Part shown: positions 51,135-59,506 of the stretch, piece after piece
Position numbering within the stretch: the stretch's first letter is position 1
How the letters are laid out: each line of letters begins with the position of its first letter
Assembly: GCA_025463135.1 (NCBI GenBank)
Contig: JAOAPY010000008.1
Location: forward strand, 124,001 to 188,000
Source: Acidobacteriota bacterium
Lineage (GTDB): Bacteria; Acidobacteriota; Blastocatellia; Pyrinomonadales; Pyrinomonadaceae
Direction of reading: 5' to 3'
Length of the DNA: 64,000 nt
Notes under the pieces: model-generated
What the model was told of the DNA's origin: nothing
Databases searched by the model: none
The model's input: the letters and a program-made list of their open reading frames with translations, nothing else
Program-made: the position numbers and the translations under genes

Positions 51135-52586
51135 TCACCGCGTGGGCGCTTTCCCTGGTTCCCAGGCCGGACGAAAGGACGAATTGGCCAACCATTTGAC
51201 CGGCGCAATCATTGAATTGATCGAGTGGGTCATGAATGCGAAGTCGATCTTTGAAGCTTCGTCGCTTGGCCGATGATAGTCCGTATGCAAACCAAAGCTG
51301 GAGACTGTGTGTGCTATGACGCCGCGCAATGCCAGCGTGTAGTTATCAGAGCGCTGAAAAAAATTCTGTTCCGGATGGGGATCGGCAACCAGCAGTGCAC
51401 CTCGCCTGACCAGCTCCGCGCCAAGGTTCGAACGATCAAAGCCCGTCAACCAAAGTGTGTTGGCAGAAACCTTCGCATCCGGTCGTCCCAGCATTTCAAA
51501 ATTAAGATCGGCAACTATATGGTCAAGTGGTACCGGGGAGTGGGCCACAAAATATTGCGCGCCCCAGCCGCCGCGCTCTTCACTGCCAAAAGCCACGAAG
51601 TAGATTGTTCGTTTCGGCTTTGGTCCAAGGCCGAGGGCCCGCGCGAGTTCCAGCACGCTTACACAGCCCGAAGCATCGTCATCCGCGCCGTTATAGATCG
51701 CATCACCAGCGGTCTCTTCAGCAACGCCAAGGTGATCGAGATGGGCGCTGAGAAAGATTGCTTCCTTTGCCGCCTCCGGATCGGAACCGCGAATCATTCC
51801 CACTGCATTCCAAGTGGCAGCTGCGCCATCGTCTTGCGTTGCTGCGCCGAATTCAATTCTGGTGCCGGCCGGGAGCGTTGAAATTTCGTCAAACGCCTGC
51901 TGCCGCAAATTCAGAACGGCGAACGCATCAGAAGCAGAGCCGGCGTTGCCCTGGACGCGAGGTGGTAATTCCGGAAGGCGGGCCTTTCCCGATTCGCGCA
52001 GTTGTTTGTTCGCTTCTGTCTCGAGGAATATGAGCGCTGCTGCCCGGGCCAGGCGCGCACGCCTGGTGACGTCCTGCCGCTTCTGCCGGTCCGCATTTGC
52101 GGGCAAGCGCACGACGGCGAACGCGCCTTTTGCGGGAGTGTCGTCGGCATCAATAACCTGTAGATCACCGTTCACTTGCGGCCCGCGCATGACTGAAACC
52201 AACAGATCGCGGCCATACTCCCAGCGGCGGGCCTGACTGCCAACCATGGCGACCAACATTGGCCTCTCTTGGAATTTAAGGACCTGCAAAGGCACGCGTT
52301 GCACGAAACCCGGCGCACCTGAAGCGTCGGGCTCGCCCGCGGGTTCGAGCCCAAACTGGCGAAACTGCGACCCGATGTACTCCGCTGCAATTCGTTCGTA
52401 GCCGGTGGCGCTGCCGCGACCCTGCATCGCATCGCTCGCCAGGAAATTCATTTCCGCGCGAATGTTTCGTTCGAGAATTGTGAGATCGGTACGGGCGCTT
52501 TGCTGCGCCAGGCCAAAGTGACTTTGAATGACGATGAAGAGAACCAGTGCAATTGCACGTGAAGTGTACGGGCGAACTGAATTCAT
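51135..52586 (-). CDS. secreted M28 family metallopeptidase
   Basis: In this 483-residue protein a signal peptide (ALVLFIVIQSHFGLA) is followed by an inserted PA-like region and the M28 zinc site: LSAHLDHLGV (His, Asp), YNGADDDASGC (bridging Asp), FGSEERGGWG (Glu pair) and SFGLHTDYHRPSDEAS (late His). It is an exported di-zinc aminopeptidase. Its frame runs on to 52700, but that part is translated from MITE copy C. The ATG at 52586 with GGGAG five bases upstream is the real start. It is read together with the phosphotransferase gene. Confidence 0.92.
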   Translation of the reverse strand: MNSVRPYTSRAIALVLFIVIQSHFGLAQQSARTDLTILERNIRAEMNFLASDAMQGRGSATGYERIAAEYIGSQFRQFGLEPAGEPDASGAPGFVQRVPLQVLKFQERPMLVAMVGSQARRWEYGRDLLVSVMRGPQVNGDLQVIDADDTPAKGAFAVVRLPANADRQKRQDVTRRARLARAAALIFLETEANKQLRESGKARLPELPPRVQGNAGSASDAFAVLNLRQQAFDEISTLPAGTRIEFGAATQDDGAAATWNAVGMIRGSDPEAAKEAIFLSAHLDHLGVAEETAGDAIYNGADDDASGCVSVLELARALGLGPKPKRTIYFVAFGSEERGGWGAQYFVAHSPVPLDHIVADLNFEMLGRPDAKVSANTLWLTGFDRSNLGAELVRRGALLVADPHPEQNFFQRSDNYTLALRGVIAHTVSSFGLHTDYHRPSDEASKIDFAFMTHSINSMIAPVKWLANSSFRPAWEPGKAPTR

Positions 52587-52665
52587 CATTACTCCCTGCA
52601 AGTGATTTGGCTGGACTACGTGGCGGCGATTGTAACATTCAAGCAAAGCCGCATCCTGAATTCCC

Positions 52666-52764
52666 GGTAGTGGGTCAGTTTCGCGGCAAATGTCCGACAA
52701 ACTTGAGTTTGTCGCCGCGTTACGACAAGCTAAAGCTCATCGGACATCAAACTGACGCACTACC
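52666..52764 (+). mobile_element. MITE-like element, copy C (99 bp)
   Basis: The termini are GGTAGTGGGTCAGTTT and AAACTGACGCACTACC (one change). The internal hairpin is GACAAACTTGAGTTTGTC. The flanks TGAATTCCC and TTAACTCCC share seven of nine bases. It lies 80 bases upstream of the M28 peptidase start and supplies its false N-terminal extension. Confidence 0.85.
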
Positions 52765-52804
52765 TTAACTCCCGCTGCTATTGCTAAGCTTTTCCCGGGC
52801 GTTT

Positions 52805-52868
52805 AGAGTACCGCCTTTTTAGGCGGGTTTTTTAAGCGGGGTGAAAACCCGACTGAAGTTGGTACTCT
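52805..52868. repeat. AGAGTACC palindrome with terminator-like hairpin
   Basis: The outer arms AGAGTACC and GGTACTCT enclose CCGCC-TTTTTA-GGCGG followed by GTTTTTT, which on the plus strand has the form of an intrinsic terminator. It lies ~155 bases before the sigma-factor start, so it could be an insulator, an attenuator or just a repeat. Confidence 0.65.
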
Positions 52869-53023
52869 GAACTTCCTGTTCGGCGACATTTATGTGAGCT
52901 TCTGGAAGATTTCTGAAACCTTTAGCGGTGTTGAGTCACTAACCCACTGAGACAATGATGAAAAGGCTGGCAGTCGACGAGTTAAGCATTGAAGGTCGGC
53001 CCGGTGCACGCGCGGGAGTTCTG

Positions 53024-53590
53024 ATGAATAGTTCAGCAGACCTGATTGCGCGAGCATGCCAGGGCGACCAGGAAGCCTTTCGTCTGATCTTTGAGAGGTA
53101 TTCACGCCCTGTAATTAGTTTCCTCTTCGATCTGGTAAGCAATCGCGAACTGGCGGAAGAACTTACCCAGGAAACTTTTGTGCGCGCCTATCGAAATCTG
53201 GCCACCATGCGCGCGGAGACAAAGCTTTCGACCTGGCTCTTCGGTATCGCACGCAATGTCGCGCGCGAGGCATTGCGCGCCCGAATGCGCGACAACCATC
53301 AGGTCGATCTTGAGGACAAGGCAGTGCTTGATCTGAGCGACAGCCGGCCGGTTCCGGTGGAGCGGCTGCTGGGCAAGGAATTGAATGAAGTGATCCAGCG
53401 CTCGCTGGCAGCACTCGACGAAGATAAGAGGACGGTATTTACCTTGAGGGTGTTTCAGCAATGCAGTTACGAGGAGATTGCCGAAATCACCGGGTTCTCG
53501 ATCGCGAAGTTGAAAACGGATTTACACCGGGCCCGATCAGAAATGCGACGCAGAATCAGCCCGTACGCAGGAGCCTCGTGGGGGAGTTAG
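53024..53590 (+). CDS. ECF RNA polymerase sigma factor
   Basis: This 188-residue protein has region 2 at ~1-75 (SADLIARACQGDQEAFRLIF; ELAEELTQETFVRAYRNLAT; KLSTWLFGIARNVAREALRA), a linker, and region 4 (LAALDEDKRTVFTLRVFQQC; SYEEIAEITGFSIAKLKTDL). It binds core polymerase and an alternative promoter. The frame opens at 52955, but the ATG at 53024 has GGGAG five bases upstream and gives the usual ECF N-terminus. The anti-sigma gene starts three bases after its stop. Confidence 0.93.
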   Translation: MNSSADLIARACQGDQEAFRLIFERYSRPVISFLFDLVSNRELAEELTQETFVRAYRNLATMRAETKLSTWLFGIARNVAREALRARMRDNHQVDLEDKAVLDLSDSRPVPVERLLGKELNEVIQRSLAALDEDKRTVFTLRVFQQCSYEEIAEITGFSIAKLKTDLHRARSEMRRRISPYAGASWGS

Positions 53591-53593
53591 CCG

Positions 53594-54553
53594 ATGAAGT
53601 GTGAAGTTTGCATAAAACTGTTGGAAGAATATATCGACGGCGAATTATCAGGACCGGAGGCTGAGTCACTCAGCGCGCATTTGATTACCTGCACCGCATG
53701 CGCTCAGGAATTTGAGGCACTCACTTCAGAGCAGGAGATGTATTCGCGTTATGACCGGACGCTCGCTATCGCGCCTTCGATGTGGGGCGACATGTGGGGC
53801 GACATAGCGTCGCGTACTACGAAGACAAGCAGGGTAATTGATTCCGGATTGCGCTTCCGCTTACGTGAATGGTTTGTGCTTCCTTCATTCGCCTGGTCCT
53901 TTGCCGGAGCAATGGCGATTTTGATATTCGCGGTCCTGATGGGAGTTGTTTACCTGCGGCCAAACAGGCAACCGGCACAGCAGGTTACGACTGCCGGTGC
54001 TGCCAGAACGGTGGTCACAGCGCCACGGGATGGCGCCGCACAGAAAGCGCCGGCGCCCGTTTCCAAGCCGCAGGAGTTGGTTGCTGAAAGGCTTGCGACT
54101 GAATCGCAATCAAAGATTAAGGCGGCTGCAGTCTCGAAAACTCTGCGAACCTCGCGGACGTCGCAGTCGAGGAAATCAACATTGGCAGATCAGTCGGATG
54201 TGCTCTTTTCCAACGCGGCTTTTAGCGCCGTCGAAGATCGAGACACGCAACGGCACATTGAGCAGGCCCAGAACCTTCTTCGTTCAATAAGAAACATCGA
54301 AGTCTCTGACAATGACGAGATCGACGTTTCCTTTGAGAAAGCTCTTTCCCGCCGCTTGCTCGATGAGAACGTGGTCCTGCGGCGTGACGCTGAGATGAGT
54401 GGAAACTTTCCCACCAAGATGTTGCTCAGCGATCTGGAACCGTTCCTGATCGATATTGCCAATCTTCCTGGCAAGGCAGCGCCCGAAGACTTGCGCGTAC
54501 TAAAAGAACGCGTGCTGAAAACCGAGATCGTCGCGGCACTACAGGGTTATTGA
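53594..54553 (+). CDS. zinc-binding anti-sigma factor, membrane-anchored
   Basis: In this 319-residue protein the N-terminal ZAS domain has C3, C6, H29, C33 and C36 (KCEVCIKLLEEYIDGELSG; HLITCTACAQEF). One membrane helix (~95-117, WSFAGAMAILIFAVLMGVVY) separates it from an extracytoplasmic part with an Ala/Pro-rich linker and a helical C-terminus (QRHIEQAQNLLRSIRNIEVS; LSDLEPFLIDIANLPGKAAP). It should hold the adjacent ECF sigma factor at the membrane until a signal or redox change releases it. The long outer domain may be the sensor. Confidence 0.9.
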   Translation: MKCEVCIKLLEEYIDGELSGPEAESLSAHLITCTACAQEFEALTSEQEMYSRYDRTLAIAPSMWGDMWGDIASRTTKTSRVIDSGLRFRLREWFVLPSFAWSFAGAMAILIFAVLMGVVYLRPNRQPAQQVTTAGAARTVVTAPRDGAAQKAPAPVSKPQELVAERLATESQSKIKAAAVSKTLRTSRTSQSRKSTLADQSDVLFSNAAFSAVEDRDTQRHIEQAQNLLRSIRNIEVSDNDEIDVSFEKALSRRLLDENVVLRRDAEMSGNFPTKMLLSDLEPFLIDIANLPGKAAPEDLRVLKERVLKTEIVAALQGY

Positions 54554-54590
54554 TCCCGAACGATCGCTACATCAATTCATGAGGCAAATT

Positions 54591-56129
54591 ATGTCGAACA
54601 AATACACAATCAAATATGACGGCGCCGATTTGCGGACAACTCTGTGCAAATTTTTCCTCATGGCGTTGGCCCTGCTGTCGCTGGTGCTCGCAACGGGGTT
54701 CGCGGATCAGGTTAAAGGTCAGCGCCCTTCTTCTTCGCGCAACGCGCTCAATCGCCTGGCGCAACAGGGAAGCAAAGACGCTGCGAGCGTCGTGTTTCAG
54801 GGTGGACGCGATCTGATCAGCGACCAGCAGTGGGCGAAGGCTGAAGAGAAATTTCGCGAGTACACGTCCAGCTATCCCAAAGAAAAGAATGTTGATGCCG
54901 CACTTTATTGGATGGCCTATTCCGAAATGCAACTCTCTCGATATGAACAGGCAAGATCCACGCTCAAGCGGCTCCTGGAAGAGTATGAAGCGAGCAGTTG
55001 GAAAAGTGATGCGCGAACCTTACTGGCGCAAATCCCCGACGGGTTTGCCACTGTCTATGGTTCCGGATCCGGTTCCGGCTCGGGAATTGGTTCCGGCAGC
55101 GGTGTAGGAATTGGCGTCGGCACCCCGAGGGCGGCTCAGGAGCCCGGCGAAGTCTATGTCGTGCATGGCACGGCGCCCGTTACTGTGCGGGTTCCTGTTA
55201 CTGCTCGCGCCTGGGCGTTTAGAGGTGATGATGACGGCGAGCGCCCGGCGGCGGATGACGATCCCTGTGAGTTCAAGATAGTAGTGCTCCAAGCTTTGTT
55301 CCAAAGCGATGTTCAGCGGGGAATCTCCGCGGCCACCGAATGGCTCAATGCCGGATCTACGCAGACAACTCGCTGTAAGGGAGCCGCCCTGACATTGTTG
55401 GCTCGTAATGGCGGTAAGGCAGTTACGCCGATAATTCTTGGCGTGGCCCAACGCGAACCGGATCTGAAGCTGCGGGCCCTGGCAATTTCCGCGCTCGGCT
55501 TCACCAGTGACGATACGGTAATCGATCCGTTGCGGGACTTTGCGCTTAACTCTCGGGAAAACAGCGTCGTCGAAGCCGCGCTTTACTCTTTGGGCCAACA
55601 CTCCGGACCACGGGCGGTGATCGTGCTCGGTGAAATCGCGATGAGTAGCAGACCGGTGAGCTTGAGAAAGGTTGCCATCGCCAGCATTGCCAGCCGGCCG
55701 GGCGAACCTGCGGTGGATACACTTCTCAAGATTTACGATGCCGACCAGACGCTGGAAATTCGCAAAGCCACTATCGCCGGGTTCGGCCATCGTCGCAGTG
55801 AGCGCGCCGGGAATAAGTTGGTCGAGATTGCCCATGGCGCCGACAACATCGAACTGCGCAAGGCGGCCATTAGCGGCATTGTTACTCGCAGCGGAGAGAA
55901 ATCACTCGATAGTCTCCTCAGCCTCTATGACAGCGAAAAATCCGAGGAGTTAAAGGACCGCATTATCAACGCGATCGGATCTTTGAATGATACTCGCGTC
56001 ACGCGGAAACTTATCGAGATTGCCAAAAATCCACAGTCACCGATTGAGCGGCGTAAGCGTGCAATCGGCTGGCTCAGCCGCAGCAAGGATCCCGAGGTTA
56101 CAAAGTTCCTCGAAGACTTACTGAAATAA
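54591..56129 (+). CDS. exported TPR/HEAT-repeat protein
   Basis: This 512-residue protein has an N-terminal signal/membrane segment (FFLMALALLSLVLATGFA), a YbgF-like TPR pair (WAKAEEKFREYTSSYPKEKN; YSEMQLSRYEQARSTLKRLL), a flexible linker (GSGSGSGSGIGSGSGVGIGV), then about six HEAT repeats (LRALAISALGFTSDDTVIDP; RKVAIASIASRPGEPAVDTL; ELRKAAISGIVTRSGEKSLD). The ATG at 54591 has GAGG seven bases upstream; an ATG at 54579 is also in frame. It follows the anti-sigma gene and probably belongs to its operon. It is likely a periplasmic protein-interaction scaffold. Confidence 0.85.
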   Translation: MSNKYTIKYDGADLRTTLCKFFLMALALLSLVLATGFADQVKGQRPSSSRNALNRLAQQGSKDAASVVFQGGRDLISDQQWAKAEEKFREYTSSYPKEKNVDAALYWMAYSEMQLSRYEQARSTLKRLLEEYEASSWKSDARTLLAQIPDGFATVYGSGSGSGSGIGSGSGVGIGVGTPRAAQEPGEVYVVHGTAPVTVRVPVTARAWAFRGDDDGERPAADDDPCEFKIVVLQALFQSDVQRGISAATEWLNAGSTQTTRCKGAALTLLARNGGKAVTPIILGVAQREPDLKLRALAISALGFTSDDTVIDPLRDFALNSRENSVVEAALYSLGQHSGPRAVIVLGEIAMSSRPVSLRKVAIASIASRPGEPAVDTLLKIYDADQTLEIRKATIAGFGHRRSERAGNKLVEIAHGADNIELRKAAISGIVTRSGEKSLDSLLSLYDSEKSEELKDRIINAIGSLNDTRVTRKLIEIAKNPQSPIERRKRAIGWLSRSKDPEVTKFLEDLLK

Positions 56130-56345
56130 CCACGGAACATCGTCAGCGTCAGATGCGGTTGGGGAGAGCTGGATTCATACCCGACTCGGGGGAGTGTGTG
56201 TCTTAATTTCGAAGCAGGAAGGGTCGCGGGTGAGGCCTTTGGCGTTCAAGATACTGCTCATGAGGTTAAGGCACTCGTGTTCAGGTGACCACTGAGTCAA
56301 GTATACGGTGGCCCAAATTAGCGCAATACAAAGCGAGGTGAAACC

Positions 56346-57497
56346 GTGAGCCATCGAGCAACAATAATCTTCGCGACTGCCATCCTACTCTTTTGCTTCA
56401 GGAGCAGCAGCGGCCTGACCAGGAGTTTCATACCGGTTGCAGGCGCTACTCTTAAGGCGAAGATTGAAAGCGCCACCGCCGCCGGCCGGACGAATGCGCC
56501 GGGCGGCAGATTCTGGGTCGGATATCAGTTTGAAGCGCGACCCGGAGTCGCTATTGATTATGAAGTTGTCGACGACCACGGTGGCCTCTACATCTCGATG
56601 GATGGTCCATCGCTGTCGTTCGATTCACAGTACGAGACGCGTGAGTTGGGTTTTTTCCTGCTGTTTGAAAACCTGCGCGATCTCTTTACGCGGGCCGAAG
56701 TCTACAATCTAAAACGCACGCATGAATTCAGCGGTTATCCGGTCTATTGGGCGGGCCGCATTGGTAATGAAGAGAGCCTCAACTACTTAAAATCAGTAAT
56801 CGATGCGCCGCCACTGGAGGTCAATCCTCTCGCCGACCGCGCCGCCTTTGCGATTGCCCTGCATGATGACGGGCAGGTCGAATCCATACTCATTAATTTG
56901 ATTCGCCGGCCGCTTACGGAGCCGATGCGTTCACGGGCCATTTATTGGTTGGGTTACGCTCCGGAGAGCCAGGCTAAAAACAATTTTCTTGCCGACATCG
57001 TGCGCGATGCCGCGGAGTGGACCGAAGCTCGCCAGCAGGCGATGGCCGCGCTTGGTCTGAGCCGTGCAGCCACCACCTTGGCGCTGCTTCAGAACTTGTA
57101 CGAAACGATGACCTCGCGCGAGTTGAAACGGCGTGCGCTCGCGGGCATTTCCCGAAACGACAACCGCGACGCGGCGGCCACTTATCTTATTCACGTCGCG
57201 GACAGTGAAAAAGAAACCGAGCTGCGCAAGAGCGCGATTGCCGGTTTGGGTCGCATAGCCGGCGAGAAAAGTCTGGGAGCGTTGACCAACACACTCGACT
57301 CGGATCCAGATACCGAAATCCAAAAGCAGGCAGTAATGGCTATTAGTCGTCGGGCGCGGGACGAAGCGATTCCCATTCTCATACGTACCGCGCGGAGCCA
57401 TCCGAAAATGCCGGTGCGCAAGCAGGCGATTCAAATGCTGGGACAGACCGGTGATGAACGCGCGGTGGCGCTCTTCAAGGAGTTGTTGAGCAAGTAA
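56346..57497 (+). CDS. exported HEAT-repeat protein
   Basis: This 383-residue protein starts at GTG 56346 (GAGG nine bases upstream). A signal peptide (IIFATAILLFCFRSSSG) is followed by ~80 residues of beta-type sequence, then HEAT repeats to the end (REALAGISRNDN-type core RRALAGISRNDNRDAAATYL; ELRKSAIAGLGRIAGEKSLG; VRKQAIQMLGQTGDERAVAL). The repeats closely resemble those of the preceding gene, which suggests duplication. Both would be read after the sigma/anti-sigma pair, although a 216-base gap may carry a separate promoter. Confidence 0.85.
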   Translation: MSHRATIIFATAILLFCFRSSSGLTRSFIPVAGATLKAKIESATAAGRTNAPGGRFWVGYQFEARPGVAIDYEVVDDHGGLYISMDGPSLSFDSQYETRELGFFLLFENLRDLFTRAEVYNLKRTHEFSGYPVYWAGRIGNEESLNYLKSVIDAPPLEVNPLADRAAFAIALHDDGQVESILINLIRRPLTEPMRSRAIYWLGYAPESQAKNNFLADIVRDAAEWTEARQQAMAALGLSRAATTLALLQNLYETMTSRELKRRALAGISRNDNRDAAATYLIHVADSEKETELRKSAIAGLGRIAGEKSLGALTNTLDSDPDTEIQKQAVMAISRRARDEAIPILIRTARSHPKMPVRKQAIQMLGQTGDERAVALFKELLSK

Positions 57498-57612
57498 ATG
57501 CGAATTTCTGATGGAACTGTTTGAACCAAACGGACCGCTACGGCGTTAAAGGCAAAGAGCGACAGAGCAAAATAAGGGAACGGTCCAACTCCCCGGACTG
57601 AAATATGAACAA

Positions 57613-57647
57613 GGGCCTCGCTGCTACTTGCGATAGCACCGAGGCCC
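57613..57647. repeat. long GC-rich hairpin
   Basis: GGGCCTCG-C-TGCTA and TAGCA-C-CGAGGCCC form an 8-bp and a 5-bp stem around a C-C mismatch, with loop CTTGCGA. No T-run follows on either strand. It may be a structured RNA, a protein site or a repeat; no second copy was seen here. Confidence 0.55.
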
Positions 57648-57865
57648 GTAGGACAACACAGGTTCAGCTGCCTGGTTAGGCGCGCGGAAGATGCATCATC
57701 GACAACCCGCATCTTAGCGCAATGGTGGCCGTGCCTCAACCGCCCGAACTATCGGATTGGACGTCAACATTGGCGCTATTGTTCTCGAGTCAGCTGCTTA
57801 ACGACTGGCCGCCTTTGAGCACGAGAAGAGAGCGCCTTGTCTTCTTTGGATCAAAATGCCGGGGT

Positions 57866-57958
57866 TAGGGGGGTTGGGTGTAGAAGTGAAAAGACTTCCG
57901 CCGCTACTAAGTTGATAACCATCGCGTTTCTTGCGCTGACCTACACCCGACCCCCTAC
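57866..57958. repeat. GGGTGTAG/CTACACCC inverted repeat
   Basis: The arms TAGGGGGGTTGGGTGTAG (57866-57883) and CTACACCCGACCCCCTA (57941-57957) pair with one mismatch and one length difference, 57 bases apart. The right arm ends 21 bases before the TPR gene start. Confidence 0.65.
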
Positions 57959-57978
57959 ACCCTATAAAAGGGGGCCAC

Positions 57979-58932
57979 ATGTTTGAGCGAATCTGCTTCT
58001 TTCTCGTGATCTTTTTAATGCTTGCTTCTGTGTTCGTCCAGGCACAAACACCCGAGGCGGCGATCAGCCATTACGAGCACGGTACCCGAAAATTCAAGAA
58101 CGGTGATCTCAACGCAGCGATTCAGGAGTTCACCAGGGCCATCGAAATAAGTTCTCGGCCGGGCTTTGAGCGGCCGCAACGCCCGGCGGTAACCGGCGTT
58201 AACGGCTTTGCCAACATTGCCGCGGAAGCTGACGGAATAACAGCAATCGATCCCTTCACGGCCGGCGCTTTTACAAGTCGCGGCCTGGCTCGTTATCAGA
58301 AGGGCGATATCGCGGGGGCCATCGGCGATTGGGACCGGGCCATTCGGATAAGCCCGGGACGAGTGGAAGCCTATTTGAATCGGGGCGTAGCGCGGTATGC
58401 GACTGGCGATGCCGACGGCGCCATCGCTGATTGGGATCGCGCCCTGCAGATCAATCCGCGCCTGGCCGCCGCCTATTGTAATCGGGGCGCGGTACGGCAA
58501 AAGCAGGGCGACCTCGAGGGTGCGCTGGCCGATCTGAACGCCGCTCTCGCCCTCGATTCGCACGACGCGTCAACTTACTGTAACCGCGGCTTTGTCTGGC
58601 TCGTCAAACGAAATCTCGATCGAGCGCTGGGCGATTTCGCAAAAGCTGTGGAGCTCAATCCTGGTATGGCCAGCGCTTACCAGGGACGTGGGCTGGTGCG
58701 GATGGCTAAGGGTGATCTCGATCCCGCGATCGCCGATTTCACGAGGGCGCTGCAGATCAGCCCAAAGTTTTCTGATTCATACATGAACCGCGGTCTGGCG
58801 CTGCTGGTCCAGGGGAAGGATGCGGAGGCTGAAAAGGACTTCACGAGCTGTCGGGCACTGAATCCCAGTCTCGAAAAGGAACTTGAAGGGCGAATAAGTC
58901 TGGCGAAGCAAATCCGGGGAGCGAAACGCTGA
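57979..58932 (+). CDS. exported TPR-repeat protein
   Basis: In this 317-residue protein a signal peptide (ICFFLVIFLMLASVFVQAQ) precedes about seven TPR units in near-perfect register: SHYEHGTRKFKNGDLNAAIQ, RGLARYQKGDIAGAIGDWDR, RGVARYATGDADGAIADWDR, RGAVRQKQGDLEGALADLNA, and so on to the end. The middle units are unusually alike, suggesting recent internal duplication. It lies after the two HEAT genes and before the HTH gene on the same strand. It is likely a periplasmic scaffold; partners are unknown. Confidence 0.85.
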   Translation: MFERICFFLVIFLMLASVFVQAQTPEAAISHYEHGTRKFKNGDLNAAIQEFTRAIEISSRPGFERPQRPAVTGVNGFANIAAEADGITAIDPFTAGAFTSRGLARYQKGDIAGAIGDWDRAIRISPGRVEAYLNRGVARYATGDADGAIADWDRALQINPRLAAAYCNRGAVRQKQGDLEGALADLNAALALDSHDASTYCNRGFVWLVKRNLDRALGDFAKAVELNPGMASAYQGRGLVRMAKGDLDPAIADFTRALQISPKFSDSYMNRGLALLVQGKDAEAEKDFTSCRALNPSLEKELEGRISLAKQIRGAKR

Positions 58933-59003
58933 AGCGGGAGATACGACTTGAATATTGATCAACTCCCCGGACGCAAAATTACTTCATGATCCAGGAGGAC
59001 AGT

Positions 59004-59396
59004 ATGAGCAAGGCAAGAAACTGGAATGCAGACGGGCAGGCGCCGTTGACGATCGGCGGACACGCATCAACTCTACTGCGCGAGGCGGCGCTGGAACATC
59101 GGCTCAAAGCGCTGAAAGAAGGCGCGCTCAATTTCTTATCGGAAGTTGAGTCGTTGGGTAATGCGCAAACGTCTCGCGCGGACCACAAGCTGAAACTGCA
59201 TGATGAAGTGCGGCAATTCGAGATCGATCTTATCCGCATCGCGCTGGACAGGACGCAAGGGAGCCAGACTCGCGCGGCGCGGTTGCTGGGTGTAAAGCTG
59301 ACGACACTGAATACTAAGATCAAACGGTATAAGATTGAATTTGCCGGACAGAAGACCGAGCGCGAGAGCATCAGGGATCGCCAGAATGCGGCGTGA
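59004..59396 (+). CDS. Fis-type helix-turn-helix protein
   Basis: This 130-residue protein has a C-terminal Fis-family HTH: FEIDLIRIALDRTQGSQTRA ARLLGVKLTTLNTKIKRYKI. The N-terminal ~60 residues are helical and unrecognised (STLLREAALEHRLKALKEGA). It has no AAA+ domain, so it is a stand-alone DNA-binding protein like the output domain of sigma-54 activators. The ATG at 59004 has AGGAGG eight bases upstream and is preferred to the ATG at 58986. It closes the plus-strand run that begins with the sigma factor. Confidence 0.85.
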   Translation: MSKARNWNADGQAPLTIGGHASTLLREAALEHRLKALKEGALNFLSEVESLGNAQTSRADHKLKLHDEVRQFEIDLIRIALDRTQGSQTRAARLLGVKLTTLNTKIKRYKIEFAGQKTERESIRDRQNAA

Positions 59397-59435
59397 GCGG
59401 AGGTTGTTCTTGCCGGACGTGTTGTCACTCAATAC

Positions 59436-59452
59436 CCCCGACGGGATCGGGG
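59436..59452. repeat. AATACCCCC hairpin after a stop codon
   Basis: CCCCGA and TCGGGG pair around CGGGA, 40 bases after the Fis-type gene stop, preceded by AATAC as in the hairpin at 43330-43349. It lies between converging genes and may mark their transcript ends. Confidence 0.6.
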
Positions 59453-59506
59453 ATATTTGCAACAGGTAGCCCGAGGACCAACAAAGAAAACGGTGTGGCG
59501 CTGACT

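Larger units (their letters stand above)
52587..52954. other. 368-base divergent promoter region with repeats
   Basis: It lies between the M28 peptidase gene and the sigma-factor gene, which are read away from each other. It holds MITE copy C (52666-52764) and a palindromic element (52805-52868). No promoter could be assigned with confidence. Confidence 0.6.
57498..57978. other. 481-base intergenic region with hairpins
   Basis: No gene is supported. It contains the long hairpin at 57613-57647 and an inverted repeat (TAGGGGGGTTGGGTGTAG at 57866, CTACACCCGACCCCCTA at 57941). The latter ends ~20 bases before the TPR gene. Confidence 0.65.

Noticed and set aside
55020-55835. 271-codon open frame opposite the HEAT-repeat gene
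   Set aside because: It is antisense to a well-supported gene and carries no motif of its own.
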